From: Rehmannia glutinosa
Taxonomy: Eukaryota; Streptophyta; Magnoliopsida; Lamiales; Orobanchaceae
Direction of reading: 5' to 3'
Assembly: GCA_016081115.2 (NCBI GenBank)
Contig: JABTTQ020000117.1
Coordinates: 97,737-161,736 of the forward strand
DNA length: 64,000 nt
Part shown: piece after piece, positions 45,801 to 56,509 of the stretch
How the letters are laid out: every line of letters starts with the position of its first letter
Position numbering within the stretch: the stretch's first letter is position 1
Made by a program: the position numbers and the translations under genes
The notes under the pieces: generated by a model
The model's database searches: none
The model's input: only the letters and a program-made list of their open reading frames with translations
Told to the model about the DNA's origin: nothing

Positions 45801-47474
45801 CACGAGCCTCGCCTTCCTCGCGATCCGCTTCTCCTTGTCTTTGAAGATCCGCAAGATATAACATGCGATTTCTTCATCCGATTGCTTGGACCACATTGGT
45901 CAATCCGAGAAAGTTCAACAGTTCGTCTTCTTCTTCAATAAATTTCGGTCTTTGGAATCGTTTCCTGGATCGGCTAAACTTCCACTTCCTTCCATTCTCA
46001 TGACGATTTTGGATGTCCGGATATGGTGGGGATAGGATCATCACATCATCATCATCTTTGTCATCTTCTCCCCTGCTTTGTCCCTCGTTCTCGGGGATTG
46101 AAGGTAGCAAACTTTGTGCTCCGCACCTCGATAGCGTCTTTGCGGGGGGAAACAACCGTCATCAACAAGAGATTTTTCTCTCTCAGTGCTTTAGTGTCTC
46201 GGATGTTTCATCAACAATCGTGTCTTCAATGTGCCTCTGCTGATCGGCTTCAAGAGACTTGGTCGTTCATCAATGATTTCGGAGACTCTATTTCTCCAAT
46301 GAGTCTCGATGTCTTTGGTGAGTGGCCGACTCGGCCCGGTTTCTCAAGCTCGGAATGCTTGAAGATTCTTCTTCTTTTAGTCCTTACCGAGAGGGATTTT
46401 GGCTCGGATATGGTTTCTTCGAGTCTGGCAGGCGGCGGGGCCCGATCTTGTTGTCTTTTTAGGAGGAGCGCCGTCTCGGCTTATCGATCCTCCTTTTCTT
46501 GACAACCGGAGAAGGTATTTGAGGTTCCTTCTCCTGCGGCTGGGCGGGAGACACGGTTGTGGAAGCGGTGACTTGGGCTGCGGGGGGCAAGGGCATCTTT
46601 TTTTTTTCTTCTTCTTGCAGGGGCAAGAATCTTCTTTGCAAACGAGTAGGCGGACCTCTTCTTCAGGGAGAGGAGGAGACAAGCTGTTTCTTTGGGACGG
46701 TGATTCCCCTCACTCGTGTCGGCTCTCTTGGCATAAGCTCTCCTTTGTGCTCCGGAGAGATTAGGCGGAACATCTTCTTGTTAACATGGAACGCCTTTCC
46801 ATGTCAAAGAGGACTCCTTTTACTTCCATCGTCCGGCCAATCACGGCCGTACCCGGGATCCTCCAAACGTGCCATCCTCTTTGAAGGATTTATTCCCAAT
46901 ATTCGGCGAGTCATTTGTATACAAACTTAGCCCGATTCACCTTCTTTTTTCTTCTATGATTGCAGCCATCACGATCGGCTTAGTCTAGGACATCGATTAT
47001 AACTTCCAAATTTGATATCAATGCTCTTGGCAACAATATCCAAAGCTTGTGGTAGTCTTCCTTCAGCGGACTTCTTCTCATTGCGTAGACAACCTTCGCG
47101 GCCGATCGGGCTTGGCTAGCTTCCTTCCAAGCGGCGGCCAGGTTAACATCGACTTCATAAATCTCGGCCTCCTTCCGGCAATAAAAGCGTGTTCGGCCAG
47201 ATCCTTGGCAGTGATGGTGAACTCTTTCCCGTGAACAAAGGACTTGATGCCCTCATCGTGAACTTCAGCGTTCACGTAGAACTGTGCGACCTATTCCACG
47301 TAGGTCATCGAAAACTTCATCATCAAAAACGATTTTAATCTAGACTTTTCCAGTTTCTCTGCAATCTTCTTCACGAGGGTGTCATCAAACCCCTGTTTGA
47401 TGATGCCGTCAAAATCCACAAAAGACCCAGTGTGGATTTGCTTTCCCAACTTTACGTAATCATGAGTAGATGCC
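42850..47474 (-). pseudogene. ORF3 (post-pol, env-like position) of SIRE element B
   Basis: It starts near 47474 with MASTHDYVKLGKQIHTGSFV and VDFDGIIKQGFDDTLVKKIA. It continues with a segment FVHGKEFTITAKDLAEHAFI (about 47078-47275), VIGRTMEVKGVLFDMER near 46790-46850, and proline/basic-rich stretches. A strong coiled coil follows at 43950-44120 (TRMQENIDRMHESHKDRDAQ, ELLRVEENMDRKFSLLMAEM), with Lys/Glu-rich tracts towards 42860. The N-terminal part resembles the plant transposon protein domain often found in such elements. In SIRE elements this position is called env-like, but I see no convincing signal peptide or membrane segment. Frame is broken many times. Confidence 0.6.
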
Positions 47475-48105
47475 ATTTCTCGATGTTTTATCGAACGAAA
47501 CTTTGAAAATGAACTTGAGGATTTGTAGGGTTTTGAGAGAGAATTTCTTTCTTTGCCTTCGAGAGAGAGAGATGAACAGTTTTGGTATAGTGAGAGAAAA
47601 TCGGACGACACAGTATAAGTATGGGTTATGAAAGGACGTGCGAGTGGTTTTTGAAATTTGATCAAGATCAACGGCTCAAATTTTGCACGCCGATTAACAC
47701 TTAATTTCTCGTATTTAATGCGACAACATTTATATCAATCATAAGCTTTGTGTGCGACTTTTGATTTGTACATGTCATAATTATCTTGGCGTCATTCTTA
47801 AAAACATTCCCGCTTAGTAAAAGCATTTGCGTTTTTGTTGTGCTCATAAATGACTCAGCTTATTCCTTAGCGTTGATTTAACTCTTCTCTCTTTGCACAT
47901 AGGTACTCATTTTGTCGATTAAATTGACGCAACCGATTCTCCGATCGGTGATTCACTTAGGCCGATTTAAGAGTTGACCCTTTTCATATTTTCATGTTCC
48001 ATCTCTTTTCTTTGACTCTTACAGTGTCAACTCAGCTCAATTAACCCTAATTCACGCTTGGTTCTTCAAATCTTGATTCACATAATGGTTTTGTGAATAT
48101 GTCAC
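47475..48105. other. Spacer between RNase H and ORF3 of element B
   Basis: Non-coding in this copy. Contains weak similarity to the same spacer of element A (about 55990-56500). It could hold the leader or splice acceptor needed to express ORF3, but none is certain. Confidence 0.5.
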
Positions 48106-48613
48106 CTAAGCCTTATCGGTTGAGATATATTCCAAGGTGATGTCCTTCTTTTCAACATGATCTCTTATGAAGTGATATCTGATATCAATGTGCTTTGTTC
48201 TTGAGTGCAACACGGGATTTTGAGTGATTGCAATTGCACTTGTGTTATCACACATAATTGGAATTTCCTTTTCTTCAACTTCATAATCTCTCTTTGTTGT
48301 CTCATCCATAAGACTTAGGCACAATGTTTGCCATGACTATGTATTCTACTTCAGCTGTGGAGGTAGCTATTGAATTTTGCTTCTTGCTAAACCAGGAAAT
48401 TAGCCTATTTCCAAGCATTTGACATGTGCCTGAGGTACTCTTCCTGTCAACTCTACATTCAGCATAGTCAGAGTCTGAATACCCAATTAGCTTGAATCCA
48501 CCTTCCTTTGGATACCATAAGCCAACTTCTTGGCTTCCTTTCAAATATCTCAAGATTCTCTTGGCTGCAGTCATGTGGCTTTCTTTTGGAGCGATTGAAA
48601 TCTGCAAATACAC
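48106..48613 (-). pseudogene. RNase H of SIRE element B
   Basis: Two overlapping minus-strand frames: the first reads RILRYLKGSQEVGLWYPKEG, FKLIGYSDSDYAECRVDRKS, ISWFSKKQNSIATSTAEVEY. The second reads IPIMCDNTSAIAITQNPVLH, SRTKHIDIRYHFIRDHVEKK. The Asp residues of GYSDSDYA and the CDN motif correspond to the copia RNase H active site, with Glu in AEVEY. A single frameshift near 48310 separates the halves. It removes RNA from RNA:DNA hybrids in the intact enzyme. Confidence 0.9.
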
Positions 48614-49600
48614 CTACATCAAAGGTGATGTCGGCTGCTTCTTTGTAAGATAGAGCAGTGATCCAATAAGTGCTCTGTATCTTGTTTGATCCACAGGCTT
48701 GCCATCTGCATCCATATCTATTTTGACTGATGTATTCATTGGTATTTTCACGGAAGACTTCTCTTCCATACCAAATTTCTTCATTAAATCTCTGGTGTAT
48801 TTTGTCTGACATATGAAGGTTCCATCCTTCAGCTGTTTTTACTTGGAGTCGAGGAAGAATGTCGACTCTCCCATCATGCTCATTTCAATTTGTTTTGCAT
48901 AAGATTTGAGAATTTATCACATGACTCTTTGTTTGTAGATCCAAAGATGATGTCATCCATATATATTTGAACAAGCGTTATACTCTTCCCATCTTGAATT
49001 TGAAGAGTGTTCTATCCACTTTGCCTTTTGTAAATCCGTTCTCGATCGGGAATTGTGATAATGTATCATACCATACTCTTGGTGCTGTTTCAATCCATAT
49101 AAAGCTTTCTTGAGTTTGTATACTTTATCTCCAAGAGTCTTACGCTCAAATCCTGGAGGTTGTTCAACATATACTTCTTCCTCCAATAACCCGTTAAGGA
49201 ATGCACTCTTTACATCCATTTGATATAGAGTGAAGTTCTTGTGGCGGCATAGGCAAGAAACATCCTTATGGCTTCCAATCTTGCTACGAGGGGCAAATGT
49301 TCATCAAAATCTATCCCTTCTTCTTGGCAATACCCTTTGGCTACCAATCTTGCTTTGTTTCTTACCCACGTAACCTTCCTCATTCATCTTGTTTGAACAC
49401 CCATTTAGTGCCAATAACATTTTGATGGGTAGGTCTTTGAATCAATTCCACACTTTGTTTCTTTCAAGCGATTCAACTCTTCTTGCATGGCTTGAATCAA
49501 TGTGTGTCATCAAAGCTCGTGACACATATTTTGGCATTTGTATTTGTGAGATGAAACAAGTGAACATAGCTTCTTGTTGGGTTCGGATCTAGTTTTTACA
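48614..49600 (-). pseudogene. Reverse transcriptase of SIRE element B
   Basis: Reads MDVKSAFLNGLLEEEVYVEQ, PPGFERKTLGDKVYKLKKAL and YGLKQ in one frame. The catalytic box is YMDD at 48952-48963 in another frame (element A has YVDD). The upstream thumb/fingers part near 49250-49500 and the downstream part near 48614-48900 are recognisable by similarity to element A but frameshifted. Confidence 0.85.
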
Positions 49601-50740
49601 CCTTCTCTTACATCTCCAATGATTAGTTTTGGTGGATGGTCTCTCGGACCATCTTACATCGGGTTGGAGTAAGTTAGTGGATTCGGCCGTCTTGCAATTG
49701 ATGTTATTTTGATCGGCTCTCTCATCATCACTTATTGCAGATTTTCCATTTGTCTTTGAGACTCGACTATCTCATCTTATTCAGGTTTTTAATTCCGACT
49801 TGGCTTCAACATAGGGACTCTTGCATGGTTGGTTGATTGACTTATCGGTGACTCTTCAATGTCTTCTTTATTTACATTGGGTTCATCAAACACCACATGA
49901 ATGGATTCTTCAAGTAATCATTGTCCTTTTGTTGAGCACTCTGTAGGCTTTGCTTTAATTTGAGTATCCCAAAAAAGATACCTTCATCGACTTTAGCATC
50001 AAAAGCCTTTAAATTGTCCTTTGCCATTGTTATGGATGAAGCATTTGCATCCTAATATTCTAAAATATGCAACATTTAGCTTTCTCCCTGTCTAAATCTC
50101 ATAGGGAGTCTTTGTTAGCTGTCTGTTTATCATGCATCTATTTTGAGTAGAGCATCTTTGTGTTTATTGCTTGACCCAAAATCTTTTAGGCTGACCTGCT
50201 TGACCTAACATGGTCCTTCTTGCTTCTTTGAGAGTTACATTCCTTCTTCTCGCAACTCCATTTCTTTGTGGAGTCTTGCGGTGATAATTCATGACCAATA
50301 CCATTTTCAACACAAATCGAGTTATTATACCTTTGACAAACTCGGTTCCTCACAGGATCTTATTTTGATAATGGTTTGACTCTTCTCATTTTGGATTCTC
50401 TTCATCAACCGAGGTAGTTTTGCAGAGTTTCTTTCTTCTTACACATGAATATTGTCCATGTGTATCTTGAGTAGTCATCTACTACCACCAAGGTATATTT
50501 CTTCCCCTTATGCTATTTGGTTCAACTGGACCAAATAGATCCATATGCAGAGGTGCAATATTCTTGTTGAAGATGGACATGTCTTTTCTTTGAATGATGA
50601 TTTGATTTGCTTTCCCATCTAGCATGCATCACATACACTTTCCTTCTTATATCTTGAGTCCGGGAAGTCCTTCCACGAGATTGCTCCTTGCAAGCTTGTT
50701 AATTGTTTTGAAGTTCGGGTGACTCACAACTTCTTGTGCC
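49601..50740 (-). pseudogene. Integrase of SIRE element B, heavily broken
   Basis: Only short minus-strand pieces are legible. A PQ..NGV..RRN.TLKEA-like stretch around 50215-50335 and a stretch matching the MDLFGP/VVDDYSRYTW area near 50450-50560 correspond to the integrase of element A. No frame longer than about 60 codons survives. Confidence 0.65.
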
Positions 50741-51200
50741 TGCCAACTTGACTTGATTGGTAGTGCTTTTTGCTAGCGGACAAGTGCTTGGTGTTGCGAT
50801 TGACCAATCTACCACATACATGTTCTTTTGTCTACATCCTTGCAAAGACTACTTCATTAGATTGATGTTCTTGATTTGGCACACTTCCATATTGAATCAA
50901 CATTATAGCCCTTGTCACAGGAGTTGACTTATGCTTAGTAAGTTGAAATTGAGGCCTTCAACGTATGCAACATACGTAATTTCTAATCCATTTTTCTTGA
51001 TGGATCCAATGCCTTTTATTTCTCCTGGAGCTTCATTTCTCCAAATATGACTTTTGCACCTCTAACCTCCTTGAATTTTTGATTTTTCTTGTTTCTGTCA
51101 TGTGTGCGAACAACCACTATCCGTGTACCAGGTTCTTGGCACTCATTTGCTCCTTGAACTGCAATCAAGGAAATTAGGTTTTAGGTACCCATATTTATGC
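50741..51200 (-). pseudogene. Protease region of SIRE element B
   Basis: The minus strand near 51110-51150 reads WYTDSGCS, the copia protease signature with DSG, but the frame is lost immediately after. The following VIFGEMKLQEK-like stretch is in a different frame from it. Confidence 0.7.
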
Positions 51201-51529
51201 GGGTCTGAGGGTTAGTATTGTAAGATGATCAACCAACCTATAACCAAATGATTTGACTCTAAGAGGTTGCCATCTATCGATTGCCATAATCATAATTAAT
51301 TTTAGCAAATTGCTTGGGGATTTTAGGTTCATACAATTGTCTCTTTTGTCTATATGCTGTGTATGTGTTTTAGCAATTGCTTTGTTTGGGTAGTTGTGAT
51401 ATCTTTGAGTATAGTGCACGAGTGCATATGTGTCTTTGATGATAGCTCTTTTGCCTTTGGAATGGCCTTTCTTGAGTCTTAGGCCTTTGCCATTTAAGGC
51501 TTATATTCCATAGATATTTCTTTGATAGT

Positions 51530-53510
51530 TCACATTATTCCAATCAGCTTGACTTGGATAATTTCTACCATTCCCATCATATGTATTCCTTTTGTAGAAT
51601 TTAAGGGCTTTTGGTAGCTCTGTTCTTCTTCTTTCTGAGTACTTCTGTTTGGAGTTTCTTTGAGGAACTCATTGGATTTCTTCTCAAGCTGTCCTCTCAT
51701 TTTACTCACACTCAATTTGTTTTCCTTTTCCTTTATAACCAAGGCCGGTTTGCTTGTGATTGTGCTTTAGAATAAATGTGTGTGCACCATTTGGAGTTTT
51801 GGATTTTGAGATGCTTCATTACTTGAAGATCCTTTTCCAAAATCACTTTTGGAGCGACATAGCATTGAGGAATTAAATCTAAGCACATCTTATCTCCACA
51901 TTCTCGTTGACTCATAATGAGATCATCCGAGGATTTAGATGCCTTAGTGAATGAGGCAATCACATTTTGAGGTCATTCTCCCTCTTTTCTATAGCGGCTA
52001 TCTCTGCTATTAACTTATCATTTTCGGCCTTTAAACTTTTATTCTCATCGACTATGTGACTTAGAGTACTCAACTCCTTAGTCAACTGTGAGTGTTGGCT
52101 TTGGGTAGGTTTGTTTTCCTCATTTAGTAGTGTGTGTGAGGATTTAATGTGTTCAAAGTCTTTCATCATTTTGCCTAATGAATCATAAAGATCAGTGGGT
52201 GATGAAGTATGTGTGTCACAATCACTATCACTAGTATCTGAGTGTGATGAGTTAGAGTGTATCTCATCTTCTTGGTCGGAGTTGGTTTTGTTCTTTGGCC
52301 ATTAGACATATCAAGGCTTCTTCTTGAGTCACTTGAGTAGTCTGCTTCACTACTCTCTCTGAAGTCTGCTGCGTCTTTTGACTTGGTTTTGTCTCAACAG
52401 ATCTCTGCAGCCAACATTGCCTTTCTCTTTTCTTGTCTTCTTCTCTCGAAGACTCTTCTTTCCTCTTCATTCCTGTATTTGTTGACTACAGGATATGGGC
52501 AATCAATGGCATAGTGACCGGGTTGCCTGCAGTTCCAGCATAGATTTTCAACTTTTTGATCAGTTCTTTCCATTCTTGGGTTGTCAGCTCTTTGATACTC
52601 ATCCTTTTGATACTCTGCTCTCTTGGTTGGCCTATCTTCCCTTGACTTGGAGGAGGTGAAAGTGTCTTACGGAGGATTCACCTTTGCCTCTCTTGTAATT
52701 CTTGTTGAAGAACTTATTAAACCTTTTAACCATCAGGCCTATCTCCTCTTGGTCAATGACTTCTTTGACCTCAGCTCTTTTACCATCCTTAACTATTAAA
52801 GGAGCTGTTTTGGGCACAACTGTCTCCTCTTGGTCTTTCCTTCTCAGCTCAAATTCGTAGGCTTTGAGATCTGAGAATAGCTCATGGTTGGATGTCTTTG
52901 ATAGGTCCATGGAGTGTCTCATGGCCACGACTTTCATATCCCACTTAGTTGGGAGACTTCTTAGAATCTTCATGCACATTTCTTTCGTGTATATTCTTTT
53001 CCAAGTGCGAGATAGTTCATTGGTAATTTTACGGAACCGAGCATCCAATCGATCCAAGGTTTCTCCTGCAAGCATCTTAAAGTTTTCAAATTTTTGTACA
53101 ACAACAGATAGTTTATTTTCCTTGATTTGCTACGAACCTTCACAAATCAAGGTTAGCTTCAATCCCTGATTTCTTTTGCCGTTTTGCATGATTTGACTTT
53201 GTTGAACATGGCTTTGTCCAAAGTTTTGTAAAGAATGTCCTTGGCCACATTGTCAAGTTGTATATTTTCTGTCATCATTTGTCCATTCAGCTCTTGGTTT
53301 TTCAACCATCGATGCAGGGAGACATCCTCTTCTCCTTGTTGCTGCGGACTCTCCTTGGTGTGTTCACTTTAAGATTTGCGGTGGCCCATCTTCTATTACT
53401 ATCCACATTTCATCGTGTAATCTTTGATAGATGAGCATACATCACGAATTTTCCAATCATCAAATTCCTCAATTGTGAACATAGGGATGCGTGATTTGCT
53501 TCCATGATAA
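51530..53510 (-). pseudogene. Gag and linker of SIRE element B
   Basis: Start at about 53504 (MEANHAS) in the same context as element A, then frameshifted. The 147-residue frame 52632-53075 contains LDARFRKITNELSRTWKRIY, LPTKWDMKVVAMRHSMDLSK and AYEFELRRKDQEETVVPKTA. The zinc knuckle CWNCRQPGHYAIDC is at 52499-52540, and a coiled coil (LTKELSTLSHIVDENKSLKA) at 51960-52169. Basic linker pieces follow to 51530. This is the most legible part of element B. Confidence 0.85.
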
Positions 53511-53619
53511 TAACTTTCTTTGAATAAAAAGAGTTTTCAAAAAGATCAAGTGCTAAAGCAAGCTTTGAAATATTTGGAGATCTAGTTGATAACGGTGCGG
53601 AAGGCTCAATGAACCAACC

Positions 53620-53632
53620 GCTCACGATACCA
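53620..53632 (-). promoter_or_regulatory. Altered primer-binding site of SIRE element B
   Basis: Plus strand GCTCACGATACCA in place of the expected GCTCTGATACCA, two bases from the LTR. The change turns CTG into CACG and would spoil tRNA-Met pairing. Element A has the intact form. Confidence 0.85.
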
Positions 53633-53634
53633 CT

Positions 53635-55183
53635 TGTAGTCCCAAGGGGTGTGAGTGTAAGGTTTAGAAGGGGGTTGAATAAACCTTACCAACTTTTCGA
53701 TTTAGTCCTTTTAAAATGTTCGAGTTAATACTTCACAATTTGAGTCCTTGGTGATGACTAAGTTAGTTGTCGAGTTAGTCACTCACTTGAGACTCGGCGA
53801 GTGTTGATAGAATAACTCAGTTGTTTTGACTAAAAGACTTAACTGGACCGTGATATGTTTTTATTGGAAGACTTAACACCCTTGAATTTTGGTTAATTTT
53901 TTTTTAATGCTTGGTTTTAGCACTTTGTTGATTATCAATTGGATAGCAAATTTATCGTGAGATATTAAAGCAATGTGCGAGAAATTAAAAGTCTTTGAAA
54001 TGTAAATGACATAATAATTTTTATAGAGGTTCGAAGATGGGGTAATTCTTCTACTCCTCTCTTCTCCAACTCTGGAGGAATCCACTAAGTATTGATGAAT
54101 ATACAAAAGTGGTTATGATCCAGATGCAAGTCGATCACACACGGTGACTTGATCCTTTGGGACTCGATGCGGAGATGCCTTGGTCACACGGTGGCTTCTC
54201 GTGCGACTCGGCTTCTTCACGGGGGCATTTGCGCTTGCTACTACACCCACTTGCTCAAGCTTCTTGGATTTGATCACGAAGCCCTCCAAAAACATGAGGA
54301 CTGGTTCGTCTTTGAACCTTTCTACAATCCTCCATGGAGTGTAGACCCCTTGATTCTTCAAATGTTTCTCTTCAACTAATTGAAGTTGTCTTTCCTTCAC
54401 GGGTAAGTGTTGGATTGATTTCCTTCGTAGTGTAGGCTTGAGGATTGAACTTGAATGATTTGAGAATATTTTGGTTCTGAGATATTGCTTTCTTGTTCAT
54501 GTTTGTTTTTCGATTGTCAAGGTAACCAACGCTCTCTCAAATAGATTCCCTTGACCTTTTATAGTGTTCTTTTGAAAAATTTGCCCATTGAAGAGATAGG
54601 CTTATTTTGAAGACACTTGTGTCGTTAGCTTGTCTTGTTGCGATCCTTGAAATTGACATTTCCTCGTATGAATGAGTATTGACTTTTCGAGTTAAACCCC
54701 ACGGTGCATTGTTTCCTATTGGTTTATTCCTTTTGCACGCTTCTAGGGTGAGCACTTCAAGAAAGCGAGTATGGAAGTATTACTTGTTTAAGTAATTCTC
54801 TTGACTTACGTACAGCGGATCTCTTTCGATTATCTCGACTTAGCGCATTTCCTTGACTTCCCAGGTGACTTGAGTGACTTCCAATCATTGGATGACTCAT
54901 CATCACTTCAACTTGAGACTTTTGTCTTGAGTTGACTTAGTGACACTTCACTCATTGCACCTTGATCGAGTTCTGTCTTCTCTTCTTTGCCACACTCAGT
55001 TTTCACAACGGAGTCTTCCCTCTAGTCTCCAGTTAACTTCTTGCATATCTTGGCATAGCTAACTTAACTCAGCTCGACTAGCCCTATCTATTACAATGCA
55101 ATTTACAATAAAAATGGGGTGCCAACTTTCTATTCTAAGTTTTACATGGCATCCATCAAAATCTAAAAATTAATTTCCCAACA
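53635..55183 (-). repeat. 5' LTR of SIRE element B
   Basis: 1549 bases, with the ATAAG duplication directly after it. It holds about 230 bases (54220-54470) missing from the other LTR. 'ccttttatag' at about 54555 gives a TATAAAAG box on the minus strand. Confidence 0.92.
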
Positions 55184-55188
55184 ATAAG

Positions 55189-55930
55189 TCAAATCAAATA
55201 TACCAGAGATTTAATGAAAAAATTTGGTATGAAAGCAAGTCATCGTGAAGATTCCCATGAATACTTGACCAAGATGGACATGGATCGAGAAAGGCAAAGT
55301 TGTTGATCAAACAAGATATAGAGCTCTCATTGGATCTTTGCTCTATTTAACAACAAGTAGGCCAGACATCACCTTTAATGTAGGTGTGTGTGCCAGATTT
55401 CAATCTACTCCAAATGAAAGTAATGACTGCAGCTAAGAGAATCCTAAGGAATTTGAAGGGATGCCAAGAAGTTGGCTTATGGTATCCAAAGGATGGAGGA
55501 TTCAAGCTAGTTGGCTACTCAGACTCAGACTATGTTGGATGTAGAGTGGACAAGAAATGATTGGAAATAGATTGGTTTCTTGGTTCGGCAAAAACAAAAT
55601 TCATTAGCTACATCCTGATTGAAGCATAGTATATAGTTTGCGGTAAGTTTGTTGTGCCCAAGTCTTATGGATGAGGCAACAACTGAGAGACTATGATATA
55701 GAAGAAAAAGAGATTCCAATTATGTGTGACAACACAAATGTCATTGCAATTACTCAGAATCCAGGATTGCATTCAAGAACCAAGCATATTGATGTCGGAT
55801 ATCATTTTATAAGAGACCGTGTTGAATAGAAAGACATCACATTGGAATACATATCAGCGATAAGTAGTTAGGTGATATATTCACTAAGCCTTTATGTGAA
55901 TCAATGTTTGAAGAGCTTAAGAATGAGCTT
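55189..55930 (+). pseudogene. Reverse transcriptase C-terminus and RNase H of SIRE element A
   Basis: After the nested element the frame resumes with QIKYTRDLMKKFGMKASH, SLLYLTTSRPDITFNVGVCA, FKLVGYSDSDYVGCRVDKK (about 55500-55555), then IPIMCDNTNVIAITQNPGLH, SRTKHIDVGYHFIRD and DITLEYIS. Order and residues match RNase H of element B. There are several stops and deletions, including loss of the STSG segment after VDKK. Confidence 0.88.
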
Positions 55931-56509
55931 GGATTGATTGGTGAGTTAGGAGGCTCGGAAGACTCAATCAACGAGTTAAAGAGAAATGGAAATCAACAAA
56001 GTTTCACCTTTTAGCCAAGTGAAAGCTTGACCAAGACGACAAGTAATGGTCATGTATCGAGTTAGCTGGACCGACCCCGATTGTTTATTAAGTAAATAAA
56101 AAGCGAGGAGTTAAGTCACTTATGAAGATAGTTGAGTTATTTATGAGCTAAGTGACAAAATGCGGTCGTTTTTACTGCGGCGGGAATGTTTTTAGGCTTG
56201 ACATCGGCAATAATTATGGTGTCGATAAAAACATGTACTTGTTTTACCATGATTGGATATAAATGTTGTTGCATTTAATGCGGGGAAATTAATGCGATTT
56301 CTAAGGCGTGATCTCAACCTTTGATCAAATCTCACCTTTTTGAAATCTAAAAACCGTCCACCTCACATCCCATATATAGAGAAATTATTTTCTATCTCCT
56401 CTCACAAAAACACTCTTTACTCTCAAAGTAACCTAAAACATTTTCTCTTTTGCAACCAAGAGCAAACCCTAGTTTTCATCGGTTCGAAATCTCAAGTTCA
56501 AGCGTGAAA
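55931..56509. other. Spacer between RNase H and ORF3 of element A
   Basis: Non-coding; counterpart of 47475-48105 in element B. Contains 'atttaatgcggggaaattaatgcg' type sequence, and a CT-rich stretch just before ORF3. Confidence 0.5.

Larger units (their letters stand above)
41258..55183 (-). mobile_element. SIRE/Maximus-type copia element B, nested in A in reverse orientation
   Basis: LTRs at 41258-42563 and 53635-55183 (element ends TGTAGG and CCCAACA in plus-strand reading), a perfect ATAAG target duplication at 41253-41257 and 55184-55188, a polypurine tract beside the left LTR, and a degraded initiator-Met primer site beside the right LTR. Order on the minus strand is gag, protease, integrase, RT, RNase H, ORF3. 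Gag, zinc knuckle, coiled coil, pol and ORF3 are all clearly related to element A, so it is the same family. Length is 13.9 kb. Every gene is frameshifted. Confidence 0.95.

Noticed and set aside
43074..46930. Plus-strand frames of 100-159 codons across 43.6-46.9 kb
   Set aside because: They are antisense to ORF3 of element B. The minus strand shows homology to element A and coiled coils, the plus strand shows nothing.
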